Source: Fimbriimonadales bacterium (GTDB taxonomy: Bacteria; Armatimonadota; Fimbriimonadia; Fimbriimonadales; GBS-DC). Taken from it: DNA of 14,707 nucleotides. Position numbers and translations under genes: made by a program. This document shows positions 1-7,400 of this stretch, in pieces (the stretch's first letter is position 1; each line of letters starts with the position of its first letter). Under the pieces are notes generated by a model. That model had not been told where the DNA came from and ran no database searches. It saw only the letters and a list, made by a program, of their open reading frames with translations. Where the stretch lies: positions 1-14,707 of the forward strand of contig JAOAFW010000205.1 of assembly GCA_026416065.1 (NCBI GenBank), in the 5' to 3' direction.

Positions 1-2624
1 GCTACGACCCCGAACTCGACCGCCTGCGCCAGGTGCGCACCGACGGCAAAAGCTGGATTGCCCAACTGGAAGCCAAAGAACGCCAGCGCACGGGCATCCC
101 CAGCCTCAAAGTGGGCTATAACGCCGTGTTCGGCTACTATCTGGAGGTCTCCAAGCCCCACCTGAGCAAAGTGCCGCCCGACTACATCCGCAAACAGACC
201 CTCGCCAACGCCGAGCGATTCATCACGCCCGAACTCAAGGAGCAGGAGGCGATTCTGCTGGGCGCGGAAGAGCGCATGAACGCGCTGGAGTTCGAACTGT
301 TTGCGCAGGTACGTGCGGAAGTAGCGCGCCAGACCCCCGCACTGCAGTCGCTGGCGAGAGCGATTGCCGAACTCGATGTGCTGTGCGCATTCGCCGAGAA
401 CGCCATCCGCTATCGCTACACACGCCCGGTGGTGGATTCAGAAGACCGCATCCACATCCACGGCGGACGCCACCCCGTCGTGGAACGCTTCAGCGAGAAC
501 CCCTTCGTGCCTAACGACTGCCGTCTTGACGAGAGCCAGCGGCTGATTATTCTGACAGGTCCGAATATGAGCGGGAAGTGTCTGGCAGGGCACACGCTGA
601 TATTCACCGAAAACGGGCTAATGCGCCTGGAACAGCTTGCGCCGCCAGAGGCTGCGACAGGACGGTTCACGCCGATAGAGATAGGCGTTCAGACCCGCGA
701 CGGCATGCAACGCGCGACCCAGTTCTACTCGGGCGGTCTCCAGCCGACGGTGCGTATCCGCACCCAGCTGGGCTTCACACTGGAAGGCACGCCTGACCAT
801 AAAGTGTGGACGCGCCGTCCCGACGGGACTGAGGAATGGACTCCACTGGGCGAGCTACGCGAGGGCGACTATGTGGCACTGGCGCGTGGCTTTGAACTCT
901 GGGGCAATCAGACGGAGTTGCCGCACCTTGATCAACGAGGATGGCACGGCAACACACGCTTTTGTGATTTGCCTCGTCACCTGACACCGAACCTTGCCTA
1001 CTGGCTTGGCTTGCTCGTGGGAGACGGAACAGTCACTTACCAGAACGCCGTCTGCTTCTCAACCGCCGACGATTTTCTTGCCGAGCAGTTCTGCAGTCTG
1101 TCTGAATCGCTGTTCGGCTACACCCCTACTCGTAAACGAAACGGCAAAGATTTCTCGATATCAAGCCATTATCTACGCTGCTGGCTTTACGAGCTTGGAT
1201 TGGACTACACCAACGCTCACAGGAAGCACATACCTGATTGCATTCTGAGGGCGCCACGCGATGTCGTGATCGCTTTCCTACAAGGGCTGTTCGACACGGA
1301 TGGCTACGTGAGCGAAAAGTATGGGAATGTTTTCCTAAGCACTGCTTCCGAGCAACTTGCTCACGAGGTACATATGCTGTTGCTAAACTTGGGAATTGTT
1401 GCATCGCTCAGACAGAAAGTTATCAAAGGGAACACCTACTATGAACTCGCAATTCATGGCGAAGACGCTATTCGCTTTCACACAACCGTTGGCTTTCGGC
1501 TGGAGCGTAAGCGCAAACGGCGCGAAAAAGCTTCTCCTATTCGACATCCGAACAAGGGGGGCATTCCACACCTTGAGGTTCTGCTTCGGCGGATACATCA
1601 ACGGATTGTCCACACTCGGAACAAGCCGTGCGCTTTGAAGTCGCGCAAATCCATCGAGTCTCTTTTTTACACTTACGTTCCTGCAGGGCGCAATCCAAGC
1701 TATCATAAAATTAAAGAACTTTTAGAATATTGCGAAGATTGTGGTATAAAATGCGATGAGTTAAAAGAAATCGCTCAGCGGAACTATCTCTATGATAAGA
1801 TTGTACACATCGCACCTTCGGAGGTCGTCGTCTACGACCTCAACATTGAGCCTGACCATAACTACATTGCCCAAGGCTTCGTGAGTCATAACTCCACCTA
1901 CATTCGGCAGAACGCCTTGATTGTGTTGATGTCTCATATCGGCAGTTTCGTACCTGCCGACCGCGCTGAGATTGGGCTGGTGGATCGGATTTTCACGCGC
2001 GTCGGGGCGCGGGATGAACTTGCTACGGGGCAATCCACCTTCATGGTGGAGATGACCGAGACCGCCAACATCCTCAACAACGCCACACCGCGCAGCCTCG
2101 TGATTCTGGACGAAATCGGACGCGGTACCAGCACCTATGACGGCTTGGCAATCGCGTGGGCGGTCGCCGAGTATCTGCACGCCATCGGCTGCAAAACGCT
2201 CTTCGCCACCCACTATCACTATCTGAATGAACTGGCGAATCGTCTGGAAGGCGTAGCGAACTATCGCGTGGCGGTGAAGGAGCAGGGCGACCGCATCATC
2301 TGGCTGCACAAGGTGCTGCCAGGCGGCACCGACCGTAGCTACGGCGTGCATGTGGCGCGGATGGCGGGTGTGCCCCCTGAAGTGGTGCAACGCGCCGAGC
2401 AGATTCTACGTGAGTTCGAGAAACGCGGCGTACAGAGCGCGACGCAGCCCCCCAGCAGCGACGCACCTGCGATGCAAACAAGGAAACTCCAGCTCACGCT
2501 GTTCGAAGCCGCCGAGCACCCTGTGCTGGAGGCGTTGCGCGAACTGGACATCACTGCGCTCACGCCTGTCGAGGCGTTGATGAAACTGGACGAGTTGAAG
2601 CGAAAACTTGACCAGAGAGGCTAA
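1..2624 (+). CDS. mutS: DNA mismatch repair protein MutS, 5'-truncated, intein-containing
   Basis: The gene encodes the mismatch-recognition ATPase that starts methyl-independent or methyl-directed mismatch repair. The reading frame is open from the first complete codon at base 3, which reads YDPELDRLR, a conserved MutS core segment. The GTG at 33 is therefore not the true start, and the mismatch-binding N-terminal domains lie upstream of the window. Visible parts, numbered from base 3: the core/clamp region with [13 protein letters not shown]; Walker A GPNMSGK (K192) interrupted by an intein, resuming with STYIRQ at residue 631; Walker B and signature [13 protein letters not shown] (D703, E704); [21 protein letters not shown]; and a C-terminal helical tail ending in [12 protein letters not shown]. 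The extein present is about 435 residues, roughly half of a usual 850-880 residue MutS. All ATPase motifs are intact apart from the insertion, so the spliced protein should be functional. Identification is very secure. Confidence 0.97.
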   Translation, partial: YDPELDRLRQVRTDGKSWIAQLEAKERQRTGIPSLKVGYNAVFGYYLEVSKPHLSKVPPDYIRKQTLANAERFITPELKEQEAILLGAEERMNALEFELFAQVRAEVARQTPALQSLARAIAELDVLCAFAENAIRYRYTRPVVDSEDRIHIHGGRHPVVERFSENPFVPNDCRLDESQRLIILTGPNMSGKCLAGHTLIFTENGLMRLEQLAPPEAATGRFTPIEIGVQTRDGMQRATQFYSGGLQPTVRIRTQLGFTLEGTPDHKVWTRRPDGTEEWTPLGELREGDYVALARGFELWGNQTELPHLDQRGWHGNTRFCDLPRHLTPNLAYWLGLLVGDGTVTYQNAVCFSTADDFLAEQFCSLSESLFGYTPTRKRNGKDFSISSHYLRCWLYELGLDYTNAHRKHIPDCILRAPRDVVIAFLQGLFDTDGYVSEKYGNVFLSTASEQLAHEVHMLLLNLGIVASLRQKVIKGNTYYELAIHGEDAIRFHTTVGFRLERKRKRREKASPIRHPNKGGIPHLEVLLRRIHQRIVHTRNKPCALKSRKSIESLFYTYVPAGRNPSYHKIKELLEYCEDCGIKCDELKEIAQRNYLYDKIVHIAPSEVVVYDLNIEPDHNYIAQGFVSHNSTYIRQNALIVLMSHIGSFVPADRAEIGLVDRIFTRVGARDELATGQSTFMVEMTETANILNNATPRSLVILDEIGRGTSTYDGLAIAWAVAEYLHAIGCKTLFATHYHYLNELANRLEGVANYRVAVKEQGDRIIWLHKVLPGGTDRSYGVHVARMAGVPPEVVQRAEQILREFEKRGVQSATQPPSSDAPAMQTRKLQLTLFEAAEHPVLEALRELDITALTPVEALMKLDELKRKLDQRG
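579..1892 (+). mobile_element. Intein with LAGLIDADG homing endonuclease inside MutS Walker A
   Basis: This is an in-frame 438-residue protein intron. It starts with Cys ([13 protein letters not shown], block A) directly after the P-loop Lys. It ends in His-Asn (GFVSHN, block G), followed by Ser as the +1 extein nucleophile. Other splicing blocks are visible: B with T71-P-D-H74, and F with [16 protein letters not shown]. Endonuclease blocks are also present: C (LGLLVGDG, Asp at intein residue 149), D ([10 protein letters not shown]), E (LQGLFDTDG, Asp 241) and H ([13 protein letters not shown]). Both catalytic acidic residues remain, so the homing endonuclease looks intact. Removing 579-1892 restores GPNMSGKSTYIRQ, the normal MutS P-loop. 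The segment at 1701-1770 has 17 G/C in 70 bases, against 43 of 70 at 2101-2170 in the extein, which fits horizontal arrival. P-loops are common intein sites because homing prefers conserved codons. Confidence 0.95.
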
Positions 2625-2701
2625 AGGCGCGGCGAATAGACTACGAGGAGCAGTGGAAACAGTTCATCCCGATATCCGCAGCAACCAGATGGGTTTGTGG
2701 G

Positions 2702-2731
2702 TTCCGCTTCAGGTATGCTATCGGGTACAAT
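2702..2731 (+). promoter_or_regulatory. Possible promoter for ftsK in the 152-bp mutS-ftsK gap
   Basis: The hexamer TACAAT (2726-2731) resembles a -10 box and lies 45 bases before the ftsK ATG. The best -35 partner is only TTCCGC (2702-2707) at 18-bp spacing, which is poor. No terminator-like hairpin was seen after mutS, so read-through from mutS is an alternative. Weak call. Confidence 0.25.
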
Positions 2732-2776
2732 CGGTTGTGATGGGGCAATCGCCCTGCACAACGGCTGGGTGAGAGC

Positions 2777-5029
2777 ATGGCGAACTCGAAGCGGAACGGC
2801 AGTAAACGCAAAACCAGCGGGCGACGGATTTCGGAACCGCCGAAGGAGCGTTCGCAGCAGTTTTATGACCGCGTGGCGATTTTCCTGGTGCTGCTGGGGC
2901 TGGTCGCGCTGGTGAGCCTCACTGTGCCCAACAGCGGTGTGGTGGGCGTGTCGCTGCGCGATGGGCTGCGACTGCTGTTTGGCAACGGTGCGTTCCTCTT
3001 GCCGGTGGTGCTGTGGCTGGCGGCGGGCGCGCTGGTGTTCGGCTATGGCAAGCTCGCACTGCCCGAAGTAATCGGCGGCGGTGTGATTGTGTTTCTCACG
3101 CTGCTGGGCTGGATGGCGAAACCCCACGAATCGGGCGACTGGTTCCACGCGGATGCGCTGAAACATACGGGGGGCTATCTCGGTGCGGTGATTGGCTACC
3201 TGCTCGCGCTTGCGCTGGGACAGGCGCGAGGCGTGGTGCTGGGTGTGTTCGGCATGCTGGGACTATTGATGCTGTTCAACCTGCCGCTGGTACAGGTGCT
3301 TCGCAGCTTGGGGAAAGCACTTTGGGTAGGCTGGCGTGGCACAGCGACCGCTTCCAAAGCCGTCGCTTCCGTCGCTGCTGAAACTGCCAGCAAAGCGTCT
3401 GAGAGCCTCAAGCGCAAGTCGGAGCAGCGACCACAGCGTACCGCCGAGCGCGCCGTAGCCATTGAGAACCCGCGTAATAGCAGTTCATCGGAAGCGCAGA
3501 CGCCTGCGCCCGTCGCGGCTCATAATGGCAGTTCAGCCGCCGAAGCCAAACCCACCGAAAAGCGCGAATCCCGCAAAGAGACCCTCCCCCTACCCGGCGC
3601 TTCGGGCAACTACACCTTACCGCCCCTCTCCCTGCTCAAAGAGCCGCCCAATCCGCCCAAGCGCAATCAAGCGGAAATCAAAGAGAAAATCGCGAAGCTG
3701 GAAGAAACCCTGCAGGACTTCGGAATTGAGGCGAATGTGGTAGAGGTGGCGCACGGACCGACCGTTACGCGCTACGAGATTCAGCTCGCGCCCGGTATCA
3801 AGGTCAACCGCGTGGTGAACCTTGCCGACAACCTCGCGATGTCGCTTGCGGCAATCGCCGTGCGCGTGGAAGCCCCTATCCCGGGCAAAAGCGCAATCGG
3901 CGTGGAAGTGCCAAACGACCACCCGCAGGTGGTTGCGCTACGCGATGTGATGGAAAACGCTGAGTTCTGGAACGCGCCGAGCCTGCTGACCATCGCGCTC
4001 GGCAAGGACGTGGCAGGAGCCCCCAAATATGCCGACCTGACGCGCATGCCCCACATGCTCATCGGTGGCGCAACCAACTCGGGTAAAAGCATGTGCTTAC
4101 TCTCCCTCATCACCTGTCTCCTTTTCCGCGCTACCCCGCGTGAGCTACGCTTCGTGATGATCGATCCCAAGCGCGTGGAGCTGACGCTGTTCGACGGCAT
4201 CCCCCATCTGATGTGTCCTGTGGTGCGCGATGTGAAGCTCGCAGCGGGCGCGCTCCGCGCCGTGCTGAAAGAGATGGACCGACGCTACGACCTGTTCGCC
4301 AACGCGGGCGTGCGCAACATTCAAGGCTACAACGAACGCGCCCCCGAAGACGAACGGCTGCCCTATGTGGTGGTGATTATCGACGAGCTGGCGGACTTGA
4401 TGATGCAGGCAGCCTCCGAAGTGGAGACCTCCATCGCACGGCTGGCGCAGCTCGCCCGCGCTACCGGCATCCACCTGGTGATTGCCACCCAACGCCCATC
4501 GGTGGATGTCATCACGGGTACCATCAAAGCCAACATCGCCAGCCGTATCGCGTTCGCCGTCTCCAGCCAGGTGGACAGCCGCACGATCCTGGACATGGTG
4601 GGCGCAGAGCGGCTGCTGGGGCGCGGCGATATGCTTTACCTGCCCATCGACGCCTCCAAACCGACGCGCATTCAGGGATGCTACATCACCGAAGCCGAGA
4701 TTGAAGCCATCACCGACTTCTGGCGGGCGCAGGAAGCCCCCGTGTACCTGCTTAACCCGATGGAGTTCGACGCGCCGTCCGGAGGCGACTTTGAGGACGA
4801 CGAAGAGGAAGACGAACTCTACGCTGCCGCCGTACGCCTCGTGGTCTCGCACGGGCAGGCATCCACTTCCATGCTGCAGCGACGGTTCAACATCGGCTAC
4901 GGGCGTGCTGCCCGCCTGCTGGACCTGATGGAGCGACGCGGCATCGTGGGACCGCTGGACGGTGCGAAGCCCCGCCAGGTGCTGGTGACGCGCGCCGAAG
5001 CCGAACAGATGCTGCGCCCGTATGAATAA
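2777..5029 (+). CDS. ftsK: DNA translocase FtsK/SpoIIIE family
   Basis: This is a septum-anchored, ATP-driven double-stranded DNA pump that moves chromosome ends and coordinates segregation with division. The product is 750 residues. It has a basic N-terminus, then four to five hydrophobic membrane segments (about residues 33-50, 72-90, 97-112, 132-149, 152-170). A Ser/Ala/Pro-rich linker (about 190-295) is followed by the alpha domain (about 300-400, with HGPTVTRYE and NLADNLAMSLAA). The RecA-like motor carries Walker A GGATNSGKS (430-438), FVMIDPKRVEL, Walker B VVVIIDELAD (D536, E537) and IATQRPSVDVITG. An acidic stretch DDEEEDE then leads to the C-terminal gamma winged helix (about 679-750), which in known family members reads polar DNA motifs. 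The linker is short compared with E. coli FtsK and resembles SpoIIIE/SftA-length proteins. The ATG is preceded by only a weak purine run (GAGAG). Confidence 0.96.
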   Translation: MANSKRNGSKRKTSGRRISEPPKERSQQFYDRVAIFLVLLGLVALVSLTVPNSGVVGVSLRDGLRLLFGNGAFLLPVVLWLAAGALVFGYGKLALPEVIGGGVIVFLTLLGWMAKPHESGDWFHADALKHTGGYLGAVIGYLLALALGQARGVVLGVFGMLGLLMLFNLPLVQVLRSLGKALWVGWRGTATASKAVASVAAETASKASESLKRKSEQRPQRTAERAVAIENPRNSSSSEAQTPAPVAAHNGSSAAEAKPTEKRESRKETLPLPGASGNYTLPPLSLLKEPPNPPKRNQAEIKEKIAKLEETLQDFGIEANVVEVAHGPTVTRYEIQLAPGIKVNRVVNLADNLAMSLAAIAVRVEAPIPGKSAIGVEVPNDHPQVVALRDVMENAEFWNAPSLLTIALGKDVAGAPKYADLTRMPHMLIGGATNSGKSMCLLSLITCLLFRATPRELRFVMIDPKRVELTLFDGIPHLMCPVVRDVKLAAGALRAVLKEMDRRYDLFANAGVRNIQGYNERAPEDERLPYVVVIIDELADLMMQAASEVETSIARLAQLARATGIHLVIATQRPSVDVITGTIKANIASRIAFAVSSQVDSRTILDMVGAERLLGRGDMLYLPIDASKPTRIQGCYITEAEIEAITDFWRAQEAPVYLLNPMEFDAPSGGDFEDDEEEDELYAAAVRLVVSHGQASTSMLQRRFNIGYGRAARLLDLMERRGIVGPLDGAKPRQVLVTRAEAEQMLRPYE

Positions 5030-5195
5030 GTTGACCAGAACTTCCCCTGATGTTCCCGCCGCACGAAGAGAACTTTGGGGGGAAAAGTGATCTTTAATTT
5101 TCCAAAACCCTTGAGCCTTCGGGAGACAGGCTCTCGTGCTAAGCAATCTTGATAAATAAGGTTGGAAGCGAGCGACTGTGCGCGGCAGGAGGCTA
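5030..5195. other. Intergenic region after ftsK, no gene recognised
   Basis: This is the first 166 bases of a 229-bp gap between ftsK and the NYN gene. It holds a weak 5-bp stem (GAGCC 5113-5117 with GGCTC 5129-5133, 11-base loop) without a T tract, and a few A/T-rich stretches (5089-5110). I see no tRNA-like fold or recognised riboswitch core. The promoter features of the following gene begin just downstream. Confidence 0.5.
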
Positions 5196-5226
5196 TTCAG
5201 CAGAAGGGGCTACAGTGGGGTATACT
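5196..5226 (+). promoter_or_regulatory. Probable promoter of the NYN-era operon
   Basis: TATACT (5221-5226) is a good sigma-70-type -10 box. A poor -35 candidate, TTCAGC (5196-5201), lies 19 bases upstream. Transcription would start near 5232-5234, giving a leader of about 25 bases that contains the strong ribosome-binding site. A weak -35 next to a good -10 is often seen where an activator or repressor acts, but that is inference. Confidence 0.5.
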
Positions 5227-5227
5227 A

Positions 5228-5240
5228 ATACTCTGAGTAT
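5228..5240. promoter_or_regulatory. 13-bp perfect palindrome, candidate operator
   Basis: ATACTC-T-GAGTAT is a perfect inverted repeat with a single central base. It begins two bases after the -10 box TATACT and covers the expected transcription start. The position suits a repressor operator for the NYN-era transcript. No regulator gene is adjacent, so the binding protein is unknown. Confidence 0.4.
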
Positions 5241-5243
5241 CGC

Positions 5244-5250
5244 AGGAGGT
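5244..5250 (+). promoter_or_regulatory. Strong ribosome-binding site that fixes a TTG start
   Basis: AGGAGGT lies 8 bases before the TTG at 5259. It is a near-perfect match to the 16S rRNA 3' end at optimal spacing, and it supports TTG as the start of the NYN protein. No ATG in this frame lies upstream at a usable distance. Confidence 0.8.
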
Positions 5251-5258
5251 GTTCTCTC

Positions 5259-5837
5259 TTGGAGCGGGTTTCTATTTTTGTTGATGGCGCAAACATGTAC
5301 TATGCCCAGAAGCGGCTCGGATGGTTTATCGACTACCGTAAGCTGCTCTGCTATTTTCGGACGACCCTCGGGATGAAGGTTGCGGACGCCTATTACTACA
5401 CCGCGGTTGACCCTAACGCGAAGGGGCGCGACGCGACCTTCCACGACTACTTGTTGCATTCTGGTTATGTGCTGCGCACGCGCCCTATCAAAGGCTGCTG
5501 CGGGGAAGGACGCGAGGAACTGCCTTGGGAGCGCATCGAGCTGGCAGTGGACATCGTGATGGATGCGCTGCTGACGCTGGATCATTACGACGTGTGTGTG
5601 ATTCTCAGCGGCGACGGCAACTTCGAGCGACTGGTGGAGACGCTACGGGCGAAGGGTAAGAAGGTAATGCCATTTGCGCCTCCGGCGATGACCGCGCGCG
5701 AGCTGCGCATTGCGACGGGTCCGAACTTCCACGACCTGCGCGATGTGGAGCGGTTCATCGCGCGCACAGACCGCGCCCCTGAACCGTGCCCCGATAAGAC
5801 GCTCTACGGCTCTGCCCCCGAAGAGAGCCATGAGTGA
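5259..5837 (+). CDS. NYN-domain (LabA/DUF88-like) putative ribonuclease
   Basis: The 192-residue protein belongs to the NYN branch of PIN-like nucleases. It opens with VSIFVDGANMYY (D9, N12), the family's first acidic motif. The middle acidic residues are D98 and D102 in ELAVDIVMDALL, and SGDGNFERLVE (D119) is the third motif. Together these form the expected Mg2+-binding acidic cluster of a metal-dependent RNA nuclease. The C-terminal tail after about residue 172 (Pro/Glu/Ser-rich) is probably disordered. The start is TTG, chosen because AGGAGGT sits 8 bases upstream and the conserved FVDGAN motif follows at residues 7-12. The stop overlaps the era ATG by 8 bases, so the two are probably co-translated. 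Family membership is well supported; the substrate is unknown. An RNA-processing or decay role fits the neighbour Era, but that is inference. Confidence 0.88.
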   Translation: MERVSIFVDGANMYYAQKRLGWFIDYRKLLCYFRTTLGMKVADAYYYTAVDPNAKGRDATFHDYLLHSGYVLRTRPIKGCCGEGREELPWERIELAVDIVMDALLTLDHYDVCVILSGDGNFERLVETLRAKGKKVMPFAPPAMTARELRIATGPNFHDLRDVERFIARTDRAPEPCPDKTLYGSAPEESHE

Positions 5838-6732
5838 GCAGGATACCGTCTTCCGCTCTGGCTTCGTAGCGGTGATTGGTAAGCCGAACGTCGGCAAGAG
5901 TACGCTGGTCAATCACTTCGTCGGGCGCAAGGTGAGCATCGTCTCGCCGCGCCCGCAGACCACGCGCCGCCGAATTCTGGGTATTCTGAACCTGCCCGAC
6001 GCGCAGATTGTGTTCGTGGACACGCCCGGCATCCACAAGCCGAAGTACAAACTCGGCGAACGGATGGTGGAAGCCGCGGTCGGCGCGCTGCCCGACGCCG
6101 ATCTAATCCTGTTTGTGGTAGACGCTTCTAAAATGCCCAACCCGGAGGATAAACAGATTGCGGAACTGCTCCAAAAAGAGGTGCGCGCGCCCATCGTGCT
6201 CGTGCTGAACAAGATGGACAAACTCCCCCCTGAAAAAGTCAAGCCGCACACGGAGGCGTACTGGCAGCTGGTGCCGAACCACGCCGACTGGATGATGACC
6301 AATGCTGTCAAAGGACACAACTGCGACAAGCTGCTTGACATCATCCTCAAGCATCTGCCGGAGGGGCCGCCGTTCTTCCCACAGGAACAGATTACTGACC
6401 AGCCCGAACGCCTCTTCGCCGCCGAGATAATCCGCGAGAAAGTACTGCTCAACACCTATCAGGAAGTACCGCACGGCGTCGGCGTCGCCATCGAACACTG
6501 GGAAGAGCGACCCAGTGGCGTGCTGTACATTGCCTCTACGATTTACGTGGAGCGCGACACGCATAAGGGCATCGTGATTGGCGAAAAGGGCAAGATGCTC
6601 AAAAAGATCGGGCAACGCGCCCGTGAGGAACTCGAACTGTGGCTGGGACGCAAAATCTTTCTCGAGCTCTGGGTCAAGGTGCGTGAAGATTGGCGCAACC
6701 AACCCAGCTTCTTCCAACAGATTGAGAGCTGA
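5830..6732 (+). CDS. era: GTPase Era (16S rRNA-binding ribosome assembly factor)
   Basis: Era is an essential GTPase that binds the 3' end of 16S rRNA and helps 30S subunit maturation. The product is 300 residues, the usual Era size. G1 is GKPNVGKS (17-24), the switch I region has PQTTRRR (42-48), G3 is DTPG (64-67), and G4 is NKMD (127-130). A G5-like TNAVKG follows. The C-terminal KH domain includes YVERDTHKGIVIGEKGKMLKKIG, with the GxxG-type loop that contacts RNA. The ATG at 5830 is chosen over an in-frame upstream start because family members begin about ten residues before the FVAVIG strand. The ATG overlaps the NYN stop (ATGAGTGA), which suggests translational coupling. The gene ends exactly where the convergent minus-strand gene ends, and no terminator is visible between them. 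Confidence 0.97.
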   Translation: MSEQDTVFRSGFVAVIGKPNVGKSTLVNHFVGRKVSIVSPRPQTTRRRILGILNLPDAQIVFVDTPGIHKPKYKLGERMVEAAVGALPDADLILFVVDASKMPNPEDKQIAELLQKEVRAPIVLVLNKMDKLPPEKVKPHTEAYWQLVPNHADWMMTNAVKGHNCDKLLDIILKHLPEGPPFFPQEQITDQPERLFAAEIIREKVLLNTYQEVPHGVGVAIEHWEERPSGVLYIASTIYVERDTHKGIVIGEKGKMLKKIGQRAREELELWLGRKIFLELWVKVREDWRNQPSFFQQIES

Positions 6733-7329
6733 TTACTTCTCCAAATTCTTACTCCGCCATTCTCGGAGCAGTTCTGGCGCACGCGCATCCAGAAACACAC
6801 TCTCTATAAACAACGCATAGAGCTGGTCGTCTTTGAGTTGGGACACGTCTACGCGCGCGGATTCCAGCACATCCTTGCTACGCTTGACCATGTAGCGCAT
6901 CTGTTCTTCGGTGAAGTGGGGCTTGAGTTCTGTCGCGACTTCGCTGACCACTTGCGCCCGCAGCTGGCGTCGTTTCTGGGCGGCGTCGGTCTCTAAGCGT
7001 TTGATGGTCTCCTGAAACTCTTTCGGCAGGCTTTTGCCGCGCGAGGTGTCTTCACGAATCTTCAGAATCTCGTCTTTGCGGTTGCGCAGTTCTTTCGCCT
7101 CCTCCTGAATCAGCCGCTCCAGTTGCTTGTAGGCGCGTTCGTGGACAGGGATGAGCCGCTCAATCTGCGGTTTGGTCAAGTTCAGCGGGCGGACATTGTT
7201 GAACCATGTGATGTCGCTGAGCGCGATTAGCAGTTGATCCACTTCAGAGAGCGTCGGCGTATTTGCCTGTTGGGGGACGCCGAACATCAGCCCACACGCG
7301 ATGACAAAACTCAGCCCAATCCGCCTCAT
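6733..7329 (-). CDS. Small exported helical protein of unknown function
   Basis: The product has 198 residues. It begins MRRIGLSFVIACGLMFG, a plausible Sec signal peptide with likely cleavage near the following PQQANT. The rest is strongly helical and highly charged, with heptad-like stretches (VHERAYKQLERLIQEEAKEL and the region up to KRRQLRAQVV) that suggest a coiled coil. The segment LNLTKPQIERLIPV resembles the LTxxQ motif of Spy/CpxP-type periplasmic proteins, and LKPHFTEEQMRYMVK echoes it. The resemblance is short and the assignment is only suggestive. A longer in-frame start at 7407 was not chosen because it would put a basic, non-signal extension in front of the signal peptide and overlap the divergent yacL-like gene. 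Function unknown. Confidence 0.78.
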   Translation of the reverse strand: MRRIGLSFVIACGLMFGVPQQANTPTLSEVDQLLIALSDITWFNNVRPLNLTKPQIERLIPVHERAYKQLERLIQEEAKELRNRKDEILKIREDTSRGKSLPKEFQETIKRLETDAAQKRRQLRAQVVSEVATELKPHFTEEQMRYMVKRSKDVLESARVDVSQLKDDQLYALFIESVFLDARAPELLREWRSKNLEK

Positions 7330-7335
7330 ACCGCG

Positions 7336-7347
7336 ATTATACCTCCT
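7336..7347 (-). promoter_or_regulatory. Overlapping SD-like and TATAAT elements before the small exported protein
   Basis: Read on the minus strand, AGGAGGT (7341-7347) runs directly into TATAAT (7336-7341), then six bases, then the ATG at 7329. As a -10 box the TATAAT would start transcription at the ATG itself, giving a leaderless mRNA. As a ribosome-binding site AGGAGGT has a long 11-base spacing. The two uses exclude each other for a given transcript. Confidence 0.45.
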
Positions 7348-7378
7348 GAACCTGCGCGATTTTCGACGCGCGAGAGCG

Positions 7379-7395
7379 TATAATATTACAGGAGG
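7379..7395 (+). promoter_or_regulatory. -10 box and ribosome-binding site of the yacL-like operon
   Basis: TATAAT (7379-7384) is followed five bases later by AGGAGG (7390-7395), which is 5 bases before the ATG at 7401. Transcription from this -10 box would begin about at the ribosome-binding site, so the leader would be very short or the true promoter lies elsewhere. No good -35 box is visible. Confidence 0.5.
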
Positions 7396-7400
7396 CTTTG

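Noticed and set aside
1761..2390. 209-codon minus-strand frame opposite mutS
   Set aside because: It covers the MutS ATPase region on the opposite strand and crosses the intein-extein boundary; its composition is that of a shadow frame.
33..2624. GTG at 33 as the MutS start
   Set aside because: Conserved MutS sequence (YDPELDRLR) continues in frame to the left edge of the window, so the gene is truncated and this GTG is internal.
2621..3166. 181-codon minus-strand frame over the mutS-ftsK gap
   Set aside because: Most of it lies opposite the FtsK membrane segments and it is Gln/His/Arg-rich with no motif or ribosome-binding site.
5113..5133. GAGCC/GGCTC stem after ftsK as a terminator
   Set aside because: Only a 5-bp stem with an 11-base loop and no T tract, about 80 bases after the stop codon.
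4145..5146. 333-codon minus-strand open frame opposite ftsK
   Set aside because: It is antisense to well-conserved FtsK motor sequence, its protein is His/Val-rich without recognisable motifs, and such frames are expected in GC-rich DNA.
5710..5829. N-terminal extension of Era
   Set aside because: This part overlaps the conserved end of the NYN protein, and Era homologues start close to the ATG at 5830.
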